This document shows positions 44,022-53,662 of a stretch of DNA of 64,000 nt, one piece after another; position 1 is the stretch's first letter; every line of letters starts with the position of its first letter. This DNA comes from Scytonema millei VB511283 (GTDB lineage: Bacteria; Cyanobacteriota; Cyanobacteriia; Cyanobacteriales; Chroococcidiopsidaceae). The position numbers were made by a program, and so were the translations under genes. Where the stretch lies: NCBI RefSeq assembly GCF_000817735.3, contig NZ_JTJC03000005.1:186001-250000 (forward strand), written 5' to 3'. The notes under the pieces are model-generated. The model saw only the letters and a list, made by a program, of their open reading frames with translations, was not told where the DNA came from and searched no databases.

Positions 44022-45071
44022 GTGAACCTTCCTACCAATTTGCCCGCAGCCACCCAATCTCGCAAAGCCGACCACCTACGAATTTGCATCGAACAAGACG
44101 TGCAATGCCAGTCTATTACAAATGGATTAGAACGCTATCGCTTTACCCATACCTGTTTACCCGAACTGAATCGCAGTGACATTAACTTAACGACTACCTT
44201 CTTAGGTAAGAAACTAGGCGCACCCTTGCTAATTTCTTCCATGACTGGGGGTACGGAGCAAGCAGGCATCATCAATCGACGCTTGGCTGAAGTTGCCCAA
44301 CACTACAAAATCGCGATGGGTGTAGGTTCTCAACGGGTGGCAGTGGAAAAACCGCAAGTTGCCGATACATTCGCCGTGCGATCGCTAGCTCCCGATATTC
44401 CCTTATTCGCTAACTTGGGTGCAGTGCAACTCAACTACGAATATGGCTTAGAACAATGCTTGCGGGTAGTAGACATCCTCGAAGCCGATGCCTTGATTTT
44501 GCATCTCAATCCCCTACAAGAGTGCATTCAACCCAGAGGTGATGTCAACTTCTGCGGCTTACTTGACAAAATTGAAAAACTGTGTAAGAAGTTGCCTGTA
44601 CCTGCGATCGCCAAAGAAGTCGGTAATGGGATTTCAGGCGACATGGCGCAAAAACTAATCAATGCTGGAATTGCAGCCATTGACGTAGCGGGTGCAGGTG
44701 GTACGTCCTGGGCAAAAGTAGAAAGCGAACGAGCAGAAACAGCCATGCAACGCCGCCTCGGACTCACCTTTGCCGATTGGGGTATTCCTACAGCAGAATG
44801 CATTACCAACGTGCGACAGGTTGCCCCCAATATTCCTCTGATTGCCTCTGGTGGGTTGAGACATGGCTTAGAAGTTGCTAAAGCGATCGCCCTGGGAGCA
44901 GATCTGGCAGGTCTTGCCATGCCTTTTCTCAGAGCAGCTGCCGACTCCGAATCAACCCTACACGCCCTTGCAGAAGTCTTAATTGCCGAAATTACCACCG
45001 TCCTCTTTTGTACTGGTAGCGCTAACTTACAACAACTCAAACAATCTCAAACATTGCAGCGTGTAGCATGA
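44022..45071 (+). CDS. fni: Type 2 isopentenyl-diphosphate delta-isomerase
   Basis: IDI-2 interconverts IPP and DMAPP with reduced FMN, an essential step in isoprenoid, carotenoid and chlorophyll-tail synthesis. The 349-residue protein has [17 protein letters not shown] near 14-30, [12 protein letters not shown] (about 71-82), [13 protein letters not shown] and [18 protein letters not shown] and [19 protein letters not shown]. This is the expected length. It starts at GTG 44022, which fits the family N-terminus. An ATG at 43991 is out of frame. Confidence 0.95.
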   Translation: MNLPTNLPAATQSRKADHLRICIEQDVQCQSITNGLERYRFTHTCLPELNRSDINLTTTFLGKKLGAPLLISSMTGGTEQAGIINRRLAEVAQHYKIAMGVGSQRVAVEKPQVADTFAVRSLAPDIPLFANLGAVQLNYEYGLEQCLRVVDILEADALILHLNPLQECIQPRGDVNFCGLLDKIEKLCKKLPVPAIAKEVGNGISGDMAQKLINAGIAAIDVAGAGGTSWAKVESERAETAMQRRLGLTFADWGIPTAECITNVRQVAPNIPLIASGGLRHGLEVAKAIALGADLAGLAMPFLRAAADSESTLHALAEVLIAEITTVLFCTGSANLQQLKQSQTLQRVA

Positions 45072-45094
45072 GCGATCGTTGTGGGAAAAATAAA

Positions 45095-45210
45095 TCAGTT
45101 GTCAGTTGTCAGTTATCAGTTATCAGTAAAGAGTGGTAGTTGGTAGTTGGTAGTTGTCTCCCTTGTTCCCCTTGTCTCCCTTGTCCCCCTTGTCCCTCTC
45201 CTGACTCCCT
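45095..45210. repeat. CAGTTGT, GGTAGTT and TCCCTTG heptad tracts
   Basis: CAGTTGT/CAGTTAT, then three GGTAGTT units, then TTGTCTCCCTTGT-like units, between fni and sppA. Almost the whole 150-bp gap is repeat, so the sppA promoter is hard to see. Confidence 0.78.
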
Positions 45211-45223
45211 ACTCCCTAGTTAA

Positions 45224-47071
45224 ATGCGTAACTTCCTCAAACAAACTTTTGCTAGTGCCATTGGAACCTTGCTCGGACTGCTACTATTTTTTGGTCTGAG
45301 TATATCTGGAATGCTTGTCATCTTGGTGGCTTTGGCTGCTCAAGATAACGAACCGCAAGTTAAGGATAGATCGGTTTTAGTTTACGATCTATCTCTCAAC
45401 ATCACCGATGCCCCGCGTAACTCTAGTACCAGCGCTTTGATTCAGAATGCTCTTTCAGGAGAAAGTAACCGTACAATCGCCCTTCGCACGGTGCTAGATA
45501 CCCTGGAAAAGGCAAGACGCGACCCTAAAATTATTGGGATTTATCTCGATGGCAGCAATGGCGCAGAGGATGGCAGCAGTGGCTACGCCAAATTTAAAGA
45601 AGTGCGGGGAGCCTTGGAAAAGTTCCGTGCTGCTGGCAAAAAAATTATTGCTTACAGCTCAAGTTGGGGTGAGAAAGAATATTATCTCAGTTCCGTGGCG
45701 GATACTGTAGTGCTGAACCCCCTTGGCGCAATGGAGATTAATGGTTTGGGTGCTTCAACTCCATTCTTAACGGGGGCACTGGAGAAATTTGGCGTTGGAA
45801 TACAGGTGATTCGGGTAGGTAAGTTTAAAGCCGCCGTAGAACCATTAATTCGCAAAAATCTCAGTCCAGAAAATCGGCAACAGACAGAGAAATTATTAAA
45901 CGATCTGTGGGGAGAGTGGCGCGCGGCAGTTGGTCAAAGCCGGAAAATTAGCCCCAACCAGTTACAAGCGATCGCAGACGGTCAAGGTTTCTTGTTGGCA
46001 GAAACAGCCCAAAAACAAGGATTAGTGGACAAAGTAGACTATTTCGATCGCGTTTTGGCGCAGTTAAAGCAGCTAACTGGTGAGGAAAAAGAAAATAAAA
46101 CCTTCCGCCAAATTAGCTTGAGTGCATACGCTGGAGTTTCTGGTAAAGCGTTGGGCGTAGAACGTAACTCAGAGAATAAAGTGGCGATTGTCTACGCTGA
46201 AGGTGATATTGTTGACGGTCAAGGAGAGGCGGGACAAGTAGGAGGCGATCGCTTTGCCCGGATTTTCCGCCAACTGCGACAGAATCCCAATGTCAAAGCT
46301 GTTGTCTTACGGGTAAATAGTCCTGGTGGAAGTGCCACAGCTTCAGAAATCATTCAACGCGAGATCCGCCTGACGCGGGAAGCCAAAAAACCAGTCGTTG
46401 TTTCTATGGGCGATGTTGCAGCTTCCGGCGGTTACTGGATTGTCACCGATGCCAATCGGATTTTTGCCGAACCTAATACGATTACGGGTTCTATCGGCGT
46501 ATTTGGACTGCTGCCAAATTTTCAAAAGCTGGCAAATAACAACGGTGTGACCTGGGATGTGGTGAAAACCGGAAAATATGCTGACAGTCAAACTGTTTCT
46601 CGCCCTAAATCTCCCGCAGAATTAGCAGTCTATCAACGCGCGGTCGATCGCATCTACAGTACATTCTTATCAAAAGTTGTTGAGGGACGAGATTTACCGC
46701 AACAGAAAGTCGAGGAAATTGCCCAAGGTCGAGTTTGGTCGGGTGTCAGTGCCAAACAGATCGGATTAGTCGATGAAATTGGTGGCTTGGATGCAGCAAT
46801 TGACTACGCCACAAAGCAAGCAAAGTTAGGCGATGACTGGGAAGTAGCAGAATATCCCGAAACCCGTTCTTTAGAAGAACGCTTATTTGGGCAAGTCTCT
46901 GATGGAGTCAGAACCGCGTTGGGTCACAATACTGCTGCAAACCAACTCGCACTGCCAGCCCCGATCGCGGTTGAAGTTGCTAAAATGCGCGACGAGCTTG
47001 CGATTCTGCAAGCAATGAACGATCCTTTAGGAGTTTATGCCCGTTTGCCTTTCAATCTAAAGATTGAGTAA
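45224..47071 (+). CDS. sppA: Signal peptide peptidase SppA, 67 kDa type
   Basis: The 615-residue protein is the long SppA form, with two tandem S49 domains that make a membrane-bound protease degrading cleaved signal peptides. An N-terminal helix anchors it (LLGLLLFFGLSISGMLVILV, about 16-35). The Lys of the catalytic dyad is in VIRVGKFKAAVE, and the nucleophile Ser is in GDVAASGGYWIV in the C-terminal domain. NSPGGSATASE also fits. In cyanobacteria a SppA homologue has a role in light acclimation. No partner gene is coupled. Confidence 0.94.
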   Translation: MRNFLKQTFASAIGTLLGLLLFFGLSISGMLVILVALAAQDNEPQVKDRSVLVYDLSLNITDAPRNSSTSALIQNALSGESNRTIALRTVLDTLEKARRDPKIIGIYLDGSNGAEDGSSGYAKFKEVRGALEKFRAAGKKIIAYSSSWGEKEYYLSSVADTVVLNPLGAMEINGLGASTPFLTGALEKFGVGIQVIRVGKFKAAVEPLIRKNLSPENRQQTEKLLNDLWGEWRAAVGQSRKISPNQLQAIADGQGFLLAETAQKQGLVDKVDYFDRVLAQLKQLTGEEKENKTFRQISLSAYAGVSGKALGVERNSENKVAIVYAEGDIVDGQGEAGQVGGDRFARIFRQLRQNPNVKAVVLRVNSPGGSATASEIIQREIRLTREAKKPVVVSMGDVAASGGYWIVTDANRIFAEPNTITGSIGVFGLLPNFQKLANNNGVTWDVVKTGKYADSQTVSRPKSPAELAVYQRAVDRIYSTFLSKVVEGRDLPQQKVEEIAQGRVWSGVSAKQIGLVDEIGGLDAAIDYATKQAKLGDDWEVAEYPETRSLEERLFGQVSDGVRTALGHNTAANQLALPAPIAVEVAKMRDELAILQAMNDPLGVYARLPFNLKIE

Positions 47072-47212
47072 TTGGTCATTGGTCAAGAGTCATTAGTAAG
47101 AGAGTGAGTGGCTGGTGACTAGATAAAGAATTTAACAACTAGCCACCAGCCACTAGTCACTAATCACTGACAACTGATAACTGTTAACTGTTAACTGATA
47201 ATTGAGAAAGTG
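47068..47212. repeat. CTAGTCA/CACTAGC and AACTGTT heptad tracts
   Basis: Tracts of TTGGTCA, CACTAGC-type and CTGATAA/CTGTTAA units fill the 156-bp gap between sppA and the antiporter. Confidence 0.72.
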
Positions 47213-47227
47213 ACTTGAGGTTAAAGC

Positions 47228-48670
47228 ATGAATTTTGGTGGACTGATTTCCGCAGCACCAGTATTTGACGCGATCGCCTGGTTCGAGTCGATCCGTATCG
47301 GTAGCACTTCTCTACTTGCGAGTGCGTCAACAGCAGACAATTCCCCCTTCATTTTCGCTGGCATCTTAGCTAGTCTGGTTGTGATTTACTTAGCCAGTAC
47401 CATTGGCGGGGAAGTATGCGCGCGGCTGAATTTACCACCAGTTTTAGGGCAACTGATTGGCGGCTTGGTGGTAGGGATCTCGGCTTTACATCTGTTGGTA
47501 TTTCCCGAAGGTGGTGGCGACAGTTCTAATTCGCTGTTAATGAGATTTCTAGAAGCTACGGCGGGATTGAGTGTAGATGGAGTAACGACAACATTTCAGA
47601 TAGACAGCGAAGTGATTTCGGTTCTGTCGGAAATTGGTGTGGTGATTTTGCTATTTGAAATTGGGTTAGAGTCCAATTTACAAGAATTGCTGCGCGTTGG
47701 AACTCAAGCTACAATCGTCGCGATCGTGGGAGTCGTGACACCGTTTCTATTTGGTACTTTGGGCTTAATTGCCTTCTTCCACATCTCCACCGTACCAGCT
47801 GTTTTTGCAGGGGCAGCTTTGACGGCAACTAGCATCGGTATTACGGCTAAAGTTTTGGCAGAACTCAACTATCTCAACCGTTCGGAAGGACAGATCATTA
47901 TCGGGGCGGCGGTGCTGGATGATGTTTTAGGTATCATCGTGCTAGCCGTAGTTGCTAGTCTTGCCAAAACTGGAGAAGTCGAATTGACGAATATCATTTA
48001 TTTGATTCTCAGTTCAGTCGTCTTCTTAGTAGGAGCAATTTTAATCGGACGCTGGTTAAATCCCTACTTCGTCCAGTTAGTCGATGCACTCAAAACTCGC
48101 GGTCAATTATTAATTCCAGCACTCATTTTCGCTTTTGCCTTATCTTACATTGCCACTGTCATCAAATTAGAGGCAATTTTGGGTGCTTTTACTGCTGGGT
48201 TAGTATTAGCAGAAACGCAAAAATGTCGCGAATTGAAAAATCAGGTCGTACCGATCGCAGATATTCTCGTGCCGATTTTCTTTGTGGTTGTTAGTGCCAA
48301 AACAGACATCGGTGTTTTAAACCCAGCTGTCCCAGCAAATCGGGAAGGGCTGATTATGGCAAGCTTTCTGATTGTTGTCGCAATTCTGGGTAAAGTCGTC
48401 ACTGGCTTCACCGTCTTCGGGCAAGAAAAAGTCAATCGTTTAGCGATCGGCGTGGGTATGATTCCTAGAGGTGAAGTCGGACTTGTTTTTGCTGGAATTG
48501 GTTCTGCGACTGGGGTGTTACCCCCTGCCTTAGATGCAGCAATTATTGTCATGGTCATTGTCACCACATTTATCGCCCCACCACTATTACAAATTGTGTT
48601 TCAGCGATCGCCCCAACAGAATTTACCACAACCAGAAGCGATCGCATCTGTATCTGAATCAAAACAATAA
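47228..48670 (+). CDS. CPA2-type cation:proton antiporter
   Basis: The 480-residue protein has 12-13 helices and the KefB/NapA pattern: LPPVLGQLIGGLVVGI near 79-94, then EIGVVILLFEIGLESNLQEL (about 137-156), and DDVLGIIVLAVVA with the likely ion-binding Asp pair near residue 236. The domain is truncated after the transporter core: there is no C-terminal RCK or TrkA domain. Ion could be Na+ or K+. A palindrome follows the stop. Confidence 0.9.
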   Translation: MNFGGLISAAPVFDAIAWFESIRIGSTSLLASASTADNSPFIFAGILASLVVIYLASTIGGEVCARLNLPPVLGQLIGGLVVGISALHLLVFPEGGGDSSNSLLMRFLEATAGLSVDGVTTTFQIDSEVISVLSEIGVVILLFEIGLESNLQELLRVGTQATIVAIVGVVTPFLFGTLGLIAFFHISTVPAVFAGAALTATSIGITAKVLAELNYLNRSEGQIIIGAAVLDDVLGIIVLAVVASLAKTGEVELTNIIYLILSSVVFLVGAILIGRWLNPYFVQLVDALKTRGQLLIPALIFAFALSYIATVIKLEAILGAFTAGLVLAETQKCRELKNQVVPIADILVPIFFVVVSAKTDIGVLNPAVPANREGLIMASFLIVVAILGKVVTGFTVFGQEKVNRLAIGVGMIPRGEVGLVFAGIGSATGVLPPALDAAIIVMVIVTTFIAPPLLQIVFQRSPQQNLPQPEAIASVSESKQ

Positions 48671-48691
48671 ACCTCTGACACGCATATGTCT

Positions 48692-48755
48692 GTACGGGCG
48701 GGTTTACCAAAAATATTTGTCGTCAAAATTGAGATCTCGGTAAACCCGCCCCTAA
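48692..48755. terminator. Long palindrome between antiporter and rhomboid genes
   Basis: GTACGGGCGGGTTTACC ... GGTAAACCCGCCCC with a 30-bp loop. It lies between converging stops at 48670 and 48758, so it may terminate both. It belongs to the GTAGGG/CCCTAC family. Confidence 0.65.
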
Positions 48756-48757
48756 GG

Positions 48758-49495
48758 TTAATCGCGTTTCAATAGTCCAAACATTGGGGCGAGAATTGCC
48801 CCAAATACAAATCCTCCGGCGTGCGCCCAATAAGCTACACCGCCACTTTCCATCCCAATATTGCTAGGAACTTGTAAGCTGGCAACACCATATAAAGCTT
48901 GTTGAACAAACCACAATCCTAAGAAAAAAACTGCCGGAATTTGCAAGGTAGTCACGAAGAACCCCAGAAACACTAAAGTCAATACCCTTGCTTGGGGATA
49001 GCGCAAAATGTACGCGCCCATCACTCCTGCGATCGCCCCACTTGCACCTAATGAGGGAATAGTTGAATTTGGCGAGAAAAACCACTGAGATAACGCTGCC
49101 AAAACTCCACAAGTAAGATAAAAAATCAAAAATTTTACATGCCCCAAACGATCTTCTACGTTATTACCAAAAATCCAGAGAAACAGCATATTTCCGGCAA
49201 TATGTAAGAAGCCGCCATGCAAAAATTGAGATGAAATTAACGTCATCCATTCTGGTAATTGCTGCGGCGTTGGAATGGGACATCTACTTACTATATTTCC
49301 TGATAATTGGCAAGGTACGACGGCAGCCGAATAGAAAAATTCTTGTAATTGTTGTTGGTTCAGAGTTAATTGGTAAAGAAAAATACCAATATTTGCACCG
49401 ATTAATCCATAGGTAATATAAGGTGTAATTGACGTAGGAACATCATCGCGCAAAGGGAACACGGCATTTTTCCTTATCGTGAAACTGCTTGTCAA
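48758..49495 (-). CDS. Rhomboid-family intramembrane serine protease
   Basis: The 245-residue protein has about six helices. The catalytic dyad is visible: Ser152 in LGASGAIAGVMGAY, and His225 in AYWAHAGGFVFG. HGGFLHIAGNMLFLWIFG (93-110) is the conserved L1/helix-2 region with HIAGN. The substrate is unknown. Length fits a basic bacterial rhomboid with no added domain. Confidence 0.93.
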   Translation of the reverse strand: MTSSFTIRKNAVFPLRDDVPTSITPYITYGLIGANIGIFLYQLTLNQQQLQEFFYSAAVVPCQLSGNIVSRCPIPTPQQLPEWMTLISSQFLHGGFLHIAGNMLFLWIFGNNVEDRLGHVKFLIFYLTCGVLAALSQWFFSPNSTIPSLGASGAIAGVMGAYILRYPQARVLTLVFLGFFVTTLQIPAVFFLGLWFVQQALYGVASLQVPSNIGMESGGVAYWAHAGGFVFGAILAPMFGLLKRD

Positions 49496-49529
49496 AATTC
49501 TAGCTTAAGTATTTTTTACCACAATAGAG

Positions 49530-49697
49530 GAAGTCAAAAGTCAAAACTCAGAAGTCAGAAGTCAAAAGTCAGAAGTCAAAACTGAGGAGATAGAAGACAG
49601 AAGACAGGAGACAAAAGTAGTTTTTCTCCCCCAACTTCCAAGCGCGACCCTACGCTGGGTGACTCTCTCTTTTCCCTGCTCCCTGCTCCCTGCTCCC
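49530..49697. repeat. AAGTCAA/AAGTCAG and CTCCCTG heptad tracts
   Basis: About nine AAGTCAA/AAGTCAG units, GAAGACA units and CTCCCTG units. They make up most of the roughly 320-bp gap between the rhomboid gene and the small protein gene. Confidence 0.75.
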
Positions 49698-49818
49698 CTC
49701 CACAAAATTACTCCTAAAGGTAGAGCAAAAGTTAAATCAAACTACATGTAAGAGAGAGGAGATTGAATTTCATTGCTGTATAGAATGATGCCAAATTAGC
49801 ATGAATTTGGAAAAAATT

Positions 49819-49998
49819 ATGTCAGAAGAAAAAAATACGTCATCAGCTTCCGGCGGCTATCAAACCCCCGTTGAGGAAGACATTCGCAAAACTGGTAATG
49901 CAGTTCAAACCGATGCTAAACCCTCTGCTGTACCGGAATCTGGCAGCAGCGATCAAATGGCTGAAGGTGGTGGCAATCAAGGCACTGAAAAGCGCTAA
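49819..49998 (+). CDS. Small disordered protein
   Basis: Start ATG 49819 is preferred; an ATG at 49801 adds six residues. The 59-residue protein is almost all polar (SEEKNTSSASGGYQTPVEED at the start), with Gly, Ser, Glu and Asp dominating. It looks like small stress-type hydrophilic proteins of cyanobacteria. Family not recognised. Heptads flank it on both sides. Confidence 0.6.
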   Translation: MSEEKNTSSASGGYQTPVEEDIRKTGNAVQTDAKPSAVPESGSSDQMAEGGGNQGTEKR

Positions 49999-50105
49999 CA
50001 TTTATCAGTGGCTAGTGGTTGGTGACTGGTGACTAGAAGAATTACTTTCTCGCCTCCCTTATATCCCATGTTCCCCTTGTCTCCCTTGTCTCCCATTCCC
50101 CGAAG

Positions 50106-50675
50106 ATGGACACCATAGAAGGTATTAGTATCGGTATAGCTCTCAGTGCTGCTTGTGGCTTTCGGATTTTTATTCCACCATTAGTCATGAGTATTGCAGC
50201 TATTTTCGGTCATTTGCCCCTGGCTTCAGGATTTGCCTGGGTGGGGACTTATCCCGCACTCATTGCTTTTGCTGTGGCGACGGTGGTGGAAGTGGGAGCT
50301 TACTATATTCCTTTATTAGACCATTTGCTAGATACTGTTGCTACTCCAACGGCGATCGCAATTGGTACTGCTATTACCGCTGCTTTTCTACCCGATACCG
50401 ATCCTTTGCTTAAGTGGACTTTAGCCGCGATCGCAGGTGGTGGTACAGCTGGTACAATTCAAGGCTTAACGGGACTTGCTCGTATATCTTCTACGGCTTT
50501 GACAATTGGACTCGGTAATTCAGTCGTAGCAACACTTGAATCTTTCGGTGCATTTGTCTTGTCAATCTTGGCGCTCGTATTACCTTTCTTAGCTGTTAGC
50601 TTAGCTGTGGTTTTAATTGTAGTTAGCTTGAGTAAAATAATTCAGATCTTTTATAGTAAAAAGCAGGTTGAATAG
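50106..50675 (+). CDS. DUF4126 membrane protein
   Basis: The 189-residue protein has about five helices and the DUF4126 signatures: GISIGIALSAACGFRIFIPP (5-24), PLASGFAWVGTYPALIAFAV (about 36-55) and the GGGTAGTIQGLTGLARISST segment (about 116-135). Function is unknown; the family is widespread in bacteria. It has no signal peptide other than the first helix. Heptads (CTCCCTT-type) precede it at 50040-50098. Confidence 0.85.
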   Translation: MDTIEGISIGIALSAACGFRIFIPPLVMSIAAIFGHLPLASGFAWVGTYPALIAFAVATVVEVGAYYIPLLDHLLDTVATPTAIAIGTAITAAFLPDTDPLLKWTLAAIAGGGTAGTIQGLTGLARISSTALTIGLGNSVVATLESFGAFVLSILALVLPFLAVSLAVVLIVVSLSKIIQIFYSKKQVE

Positions 50676-50729
50676 TTCGCATTTTTAAGTTGCGATCGTC
50701 TATTTTCTTTCAACTACGTCATAGAAGAT

Positions 50730-50756
50730 CCCCCCAACTCCCCTTTTTAAGGGGGG
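50730..50756. terminator. Palindrome CCCCCCAACTCCCC...AAGGGGGG
   Basis: A stem of C-run and G-run around a T-rich loop lies after DUF4126 and before the next gene. It is related to the inverted repeat found inside the SRPBCC gene at 25958-25988. It may end DUF4126 transcription. Confidence 0.5.
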
Positions 50757-50803
50757 CGATGAAATTGGATATATGGCAAATGACAAATGACAAATGACAA
50801 TTT

Positions 50804-51124
50804 ATGACAATTAAAAATATTGCGATCGCTTTTCTTCTTTTGACAAGTTTTGCTGTGCCAGTTAAGGCGCAAACCCAACCATCTGAATCAAAGTCGCCTT
50901 CAAAGTCTCCTACTGAGATCGCACCATCTGCGCCTAACCAAATTGCTGAGGCTTGCATTCAAAATCGGGCTGAAACGCTACCATCTCCTTTTACCGATAT
51001 ACCGCAAAATCACTGGGCTTTTAAAGCTGTAATGACCATGCATTATTGCGGAGCATTTCGTCAAGCTGCATCCCTAGAACTATTTGAAAAAACAACACCA
51101 GCACCAGATCGGCAGCCTGAGTAA
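50804..51124 (+). CDS. Small secreted protein with partial SLH-like motif
   Basis: A 106-residue protein with a signal peptide (IKNIAIAFLLLTSFAVPVKA, cleavage near residue 22) and a Ser/Pro linker. Residues about 64-85 read SPFTDIPQNHWAFKAVMTMH, matching the first half of an S-layer homology motif (F-DI--NHWA--A), then YCGAF. One motif only is present. Related short secreted proteins occur in cyanobacteria. Function is unknown. Confidence 0.75.
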   Translation: MTIKNIAIAFLLLTSFAVPVKAQTQPSESKSPSKSPTEIAPSAPNQIAEACIQNRAETLPSPFTDIPQNHWAFKAVMTMHYCGAFRQAASLELFEKTTPAPDRQPE

Positions 51125-51170
51125 GTTACACATAACATTTTTAAACGCTTAACCTAGATGGAGGAATGCA

Positions 51171-52181
51171 ATGAAGGTATATGAAATTCAGAATTCCTTC
51201 GGTTTAGACTCTCTAAACATTGCAGAACGTCCAGATCCTAGCCCTAGTTACGGACAAGTATTAATTAAAGTCCGGGCAGTATCTCTAAATTACCGCGATC
51301 TGATGGTGGTGAAAGGGCTATACAATCCCAATATTCCTTTACCTTTAATTCCCTTTTCTGATGGCGCGGGAGAGGTGGTAGCAGTAGGGGAAGGAGTGAC
51401 CCGAGTGAAAGTAGGCGATCGCGTGGCGGGTATTTTCTTCCAAGACTGGATCGCCGGAAAACTAACCGCAGCAAAAACTAACTCCGCTTTGGGTGGAGCT
51501 ATAAACGGAATGCTGGCAGAATATGTAGTATTGCACGAAGATGGCTTAGTACACGTCCCAGCGCACCTCACAGACGCAGAAGCAGCTACATTACCCTGCG
51601 CCGCCGTCACCGCTTGGAATGCCTTATTTCACTCCGGTAGCCTCCAAGCTGGCGAGACAATCCTCGTACAAGGTACAGGTGGGGTTTCGATTTTTGCCCT
51701 TCAGTTTGCCAAAATTGCCGGGGCGCGAGTTATTGCTACCTCCAGTAGCGATGAAAAAATAGAAAAAGTCAAGCAGTTGGGTGCTTCAGCAACAATTAAT
51801 TACAAACAAACTCCCCAGTGGGGTAAAACAGTCAAAGAATTAGCTGGCGGTGAGGGTGTCGATTTAGTTGTAGAAGTTGGCGGCTCGGGAACTTTAAACG
51901 AATCTTTACGGGCTGTACGTATAGGGGGACAAATTAGTTTAATCGGCGTTCTCAGCGGTGGTAGTGGCGAGATTAGCACCGTGTCAATATTAATGAAAAG
52001 CGTGCGCGTACGCGGAATTTATGTTGGTTCGCGAGAAATGTTTGAAGCCATGAATCAAGCAATTACACTACATCAAATGAAGCCAATTATCGATCGCGTT
52101 TTTCCTGTTTCTGAAGCACGAGAAGCTTTGAAATACATGGAAAGCGGTTCTCACTTCGGGAAAATCTGCCTCCAATTCTAA
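51171..52181 (+). CDS. Zinc-independent NAD(P)-dependent MDR alcohol/quinone oxidoreductase
   Basis: A 336-residue medium-chain dehydrogenase/reductase. Features: SLNYRDLMVVKGLYNP (39-54), PLIPFSDGAGEVVAVGEGV (62-80), ILVQGTGGVSIFALQFAK with a GTGGVS NADP loop (about 166-183), and the C-terminal VRVRGIYVGSREMFE. Catalytic and structural zinc Cys are lacking, which fits the quinone reductase-like/YhdH-like groups. Substrate is not known. DinB and SDR genes follow closely in the same direction (17 and 31 bp), so a possible operon. Confidence 0.88.
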   Translation: MKVYEIQNSFGLDSLNIAERPDPSPSYGQVLIKVRAVSLNYRDLMVVKGLYNPNIPLPLIPFSDGAGEVVAVGEGVTRVKVGDRVAGIFFQDWIAGKLTAAKTNSALGGAINGMLAEYVVLHEDGLVHVPAHLTDAEAATLPCAAVTAWNALFHSGSLQAGETILVQGTGGVSIFALQFAKIAGARVIATSSSDEKIEKVKQLGASATINYKQTPQWGKTVKELAGGEGVDLVVEVGGSGTLNESLRAVRIGGQISLIGVLSGGSGEISTVSILMKSVRVRGIYVGSREMFEAMNQAITLHQMKPIIDRVFPVSEAREALKYMESGSHFGKICLQF

Positions 52182-52197
52182 AAATATTGTTTCACCA

Positions 52198-52707
52198 ATG
52201 ACAAATGACAGCCATATGCTTGTCGAACATTTTCAAATGCTTGCCCGCTACAACAGTTTGGCAAATCACAAATTATATCAAGTCTGTTCCCAGTTAAGCG
52301 ATGCAGAACGCAAGCAAAACCGACCTGCATTTTTTAAGAGCATTCATGGCACGCTCAATCATATTTTAGTGGGAGATCGCATTTGGCTGACACGGTTTGC
52401 AGGCGATCGCATACCATCAACTATGCTCGATGCAATTCTTTACGAAGATTTTGACGAATTATGGATGGCACGTCAAGTAGAAGATGAGCGAATTGCAGCT
52501 TTTGTTAGCGCTCTAACTGTGGAGTTTTTGCACGGGACGATCGAGTATGTCAATAATGCCGGAAAAACTTGTAGAGATCCGGTCAATTTATTAGTCGCTC
52601 ACTTTTTCAACCATCAAACTCACCACCGAGGACAGATTCACGACATGGTGACACAGACTACAATTTCACCACCATCTTTAGATATGCATCGCTTGATTAG
52701 ACCTTAA
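52198..52707 (+). CDS. DinB-family protein
   Basis: A 169-residue four-helix protein. HFQMLARYNSLANHKLYQVC (10-29), FFKSIHGTLNHILVGDRIWL (46-65) and HFFNHQTHHRGQIHDMVTQ (about 137-155) supply the three His of the DinB/YfiT metal site (His52 or 56, His140, His144). Many DinB proteins are thiol-dependent enzymes or damage inducible. It stands in a tight run, 16 bp after the MDR gene and 31 bp before the SDR gene. Confidence 0.9.
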   Translation: MTNDSHMLVEHFQMLARYNSLANHKLYQVCSQLSDAERKQNRPAFFKSIHGTLNHILVGDRIWLTRFAGDRIPSTMLDAILYEDFDELWMARQVEDERIAAFVSALTVEFLHGTIEYVNNAGKTCRDPVNLLVAHFFNHQTHHRGQIHDMVTQTTISPPSLDMHRLIRP

Positions 52708-52738
52708 TCTGCGACCTTAATTTGTAAGGAGCGAGCGA

Positions 52739-53533
52739 ATGGATCTTCAACTAACGGACAAAATCGCCCTAATTAGTGGTTCTACTGCTGGAATTGGCTT
52801 GGCGATCGCCACGATTTTAGCCCAAGAGGGAGCAACTGTGGCGATTAATGGCAGAAAACCAGAACGAGTTGGTAGTGCGATGGATAAAATTAGGCAGATT
52901 TATCCAGAGGCAAAATTACAGGGCGTAACGGCAGATTTATCTACTGCTGTCGGTGCTGAGTTAACGTTTCAGCAAGTACCAGTTGTAGACATTTTGGTGA
53001 ATAATCTGGGAATTTATCAAGCCAAGGAATTTGGCGAAATCACAGATGTAGATTGGATGGAAATTATCGAAACTAACGTCATGAGTGGCGTGCGGTTATC
53101 GCGGCATTACTTACCACTCATGCTGCAACAAAACTGGGGACGGATTATTTTTATCTCCAGCGAATCAGCTGTGAATATTCCCGCTGAAATGATCCATTAT
53201 GGCGTAACCAAAACCGCACAGCTTGCTTTAGCCCGAGGAATGGCAGAAACTACAGTTGGTAGTAACGTTACGGTAAATTCGATTCTGGCAGGTCCCACCA
53301 AGTCAGAAGGTGTAGAAACTTTCGTGCAAGATATGGCGCAGTTTCAAGATATCGATCCTAGCCAGGTAGAAAAAGAGTTTTTCGAGAATACTCGCCCTTC
53401 TTCTTTGATTAAACGCTTCGCCACGCCGGAGGAAGTTGCGGCTTTAGTTGCTTTCGTAGCCAGTCCCTTAGCGTCTGCTATTAACGGCGCAGCTTTGCGG
53501 GTTGAGGGGGGAGTGGTGCGATCGATTGTTTAA
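52739..53533 (+). CDS. Short-chain dehydrogenase/reductase
   Basis: A 264-residue classic SDR: ISGSTAGIGLAIATIL (13-28) is the NAD(P) loop, DILVNNLGIYQAKEFGEI holds the NNxG motif, and YGVTKTAQLALARGMA supplies the catalytic Tyr and Lys (YxxxK). Ser is in FISSESAVN. The C-terminus INGAALRVEGGVVRSIV is typical. The substrate is unknown. It is the last gene of the MDR-DinB-SDR run. A GTAGGGGCGC palindrome (53534-53561) follows the stop and may terminate it. Confidence 0.92.
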   Translation: MDLQLTDKIALISGSTAGIGLAIATILAQEGATVAINGRKPERVGSAMDKIRQIYPEAKLQGVTADLSTAVGAELTFQQVPVVDILVNNLGIYQAKEFGEITDVDWMEIIETNVMSGVRLSRHYLPLMLQQNWGRIIFISSESAVNIPAEMIHYGVTKTAQLALARGMAETTVGSNVTVNSILAGPTKSEGVETFVQDMAQFQDIDPSQVEKEFFENTRPSSLIKRFATPEEVAALVAFVASPLASAINGAALRVEGGVVRSIV

Positions 53534-53561
53534 GTAGGGGCGCACAGCTGTGCGCCCGTAC
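53534..53561. terminator. GTAGGGGCGCACAG palindrome
   Basis: GTAGGGGCGCACAGCTGTGC followed by GCCCGTAC is a nearly perfect palindrome, right after the SDR stop. It is the same repeat that sits inside chlD at 17269. Confidence 0.65.
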
Positions 53562-53662
53562 AAATATTGTATAAACGATGATTGTATAAACAATCTTTAT
53601 ATAGTTTTTTCAGTTGCGAATTGGAGTGACATAGGATGTAGGATGTGGTGAATTAAGGAACA

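Noticed and set aside
44528-45040. 170-codon antisense frame opposite fni
   Set aside because: Shadow of a highly conserved IDI-2 gene.
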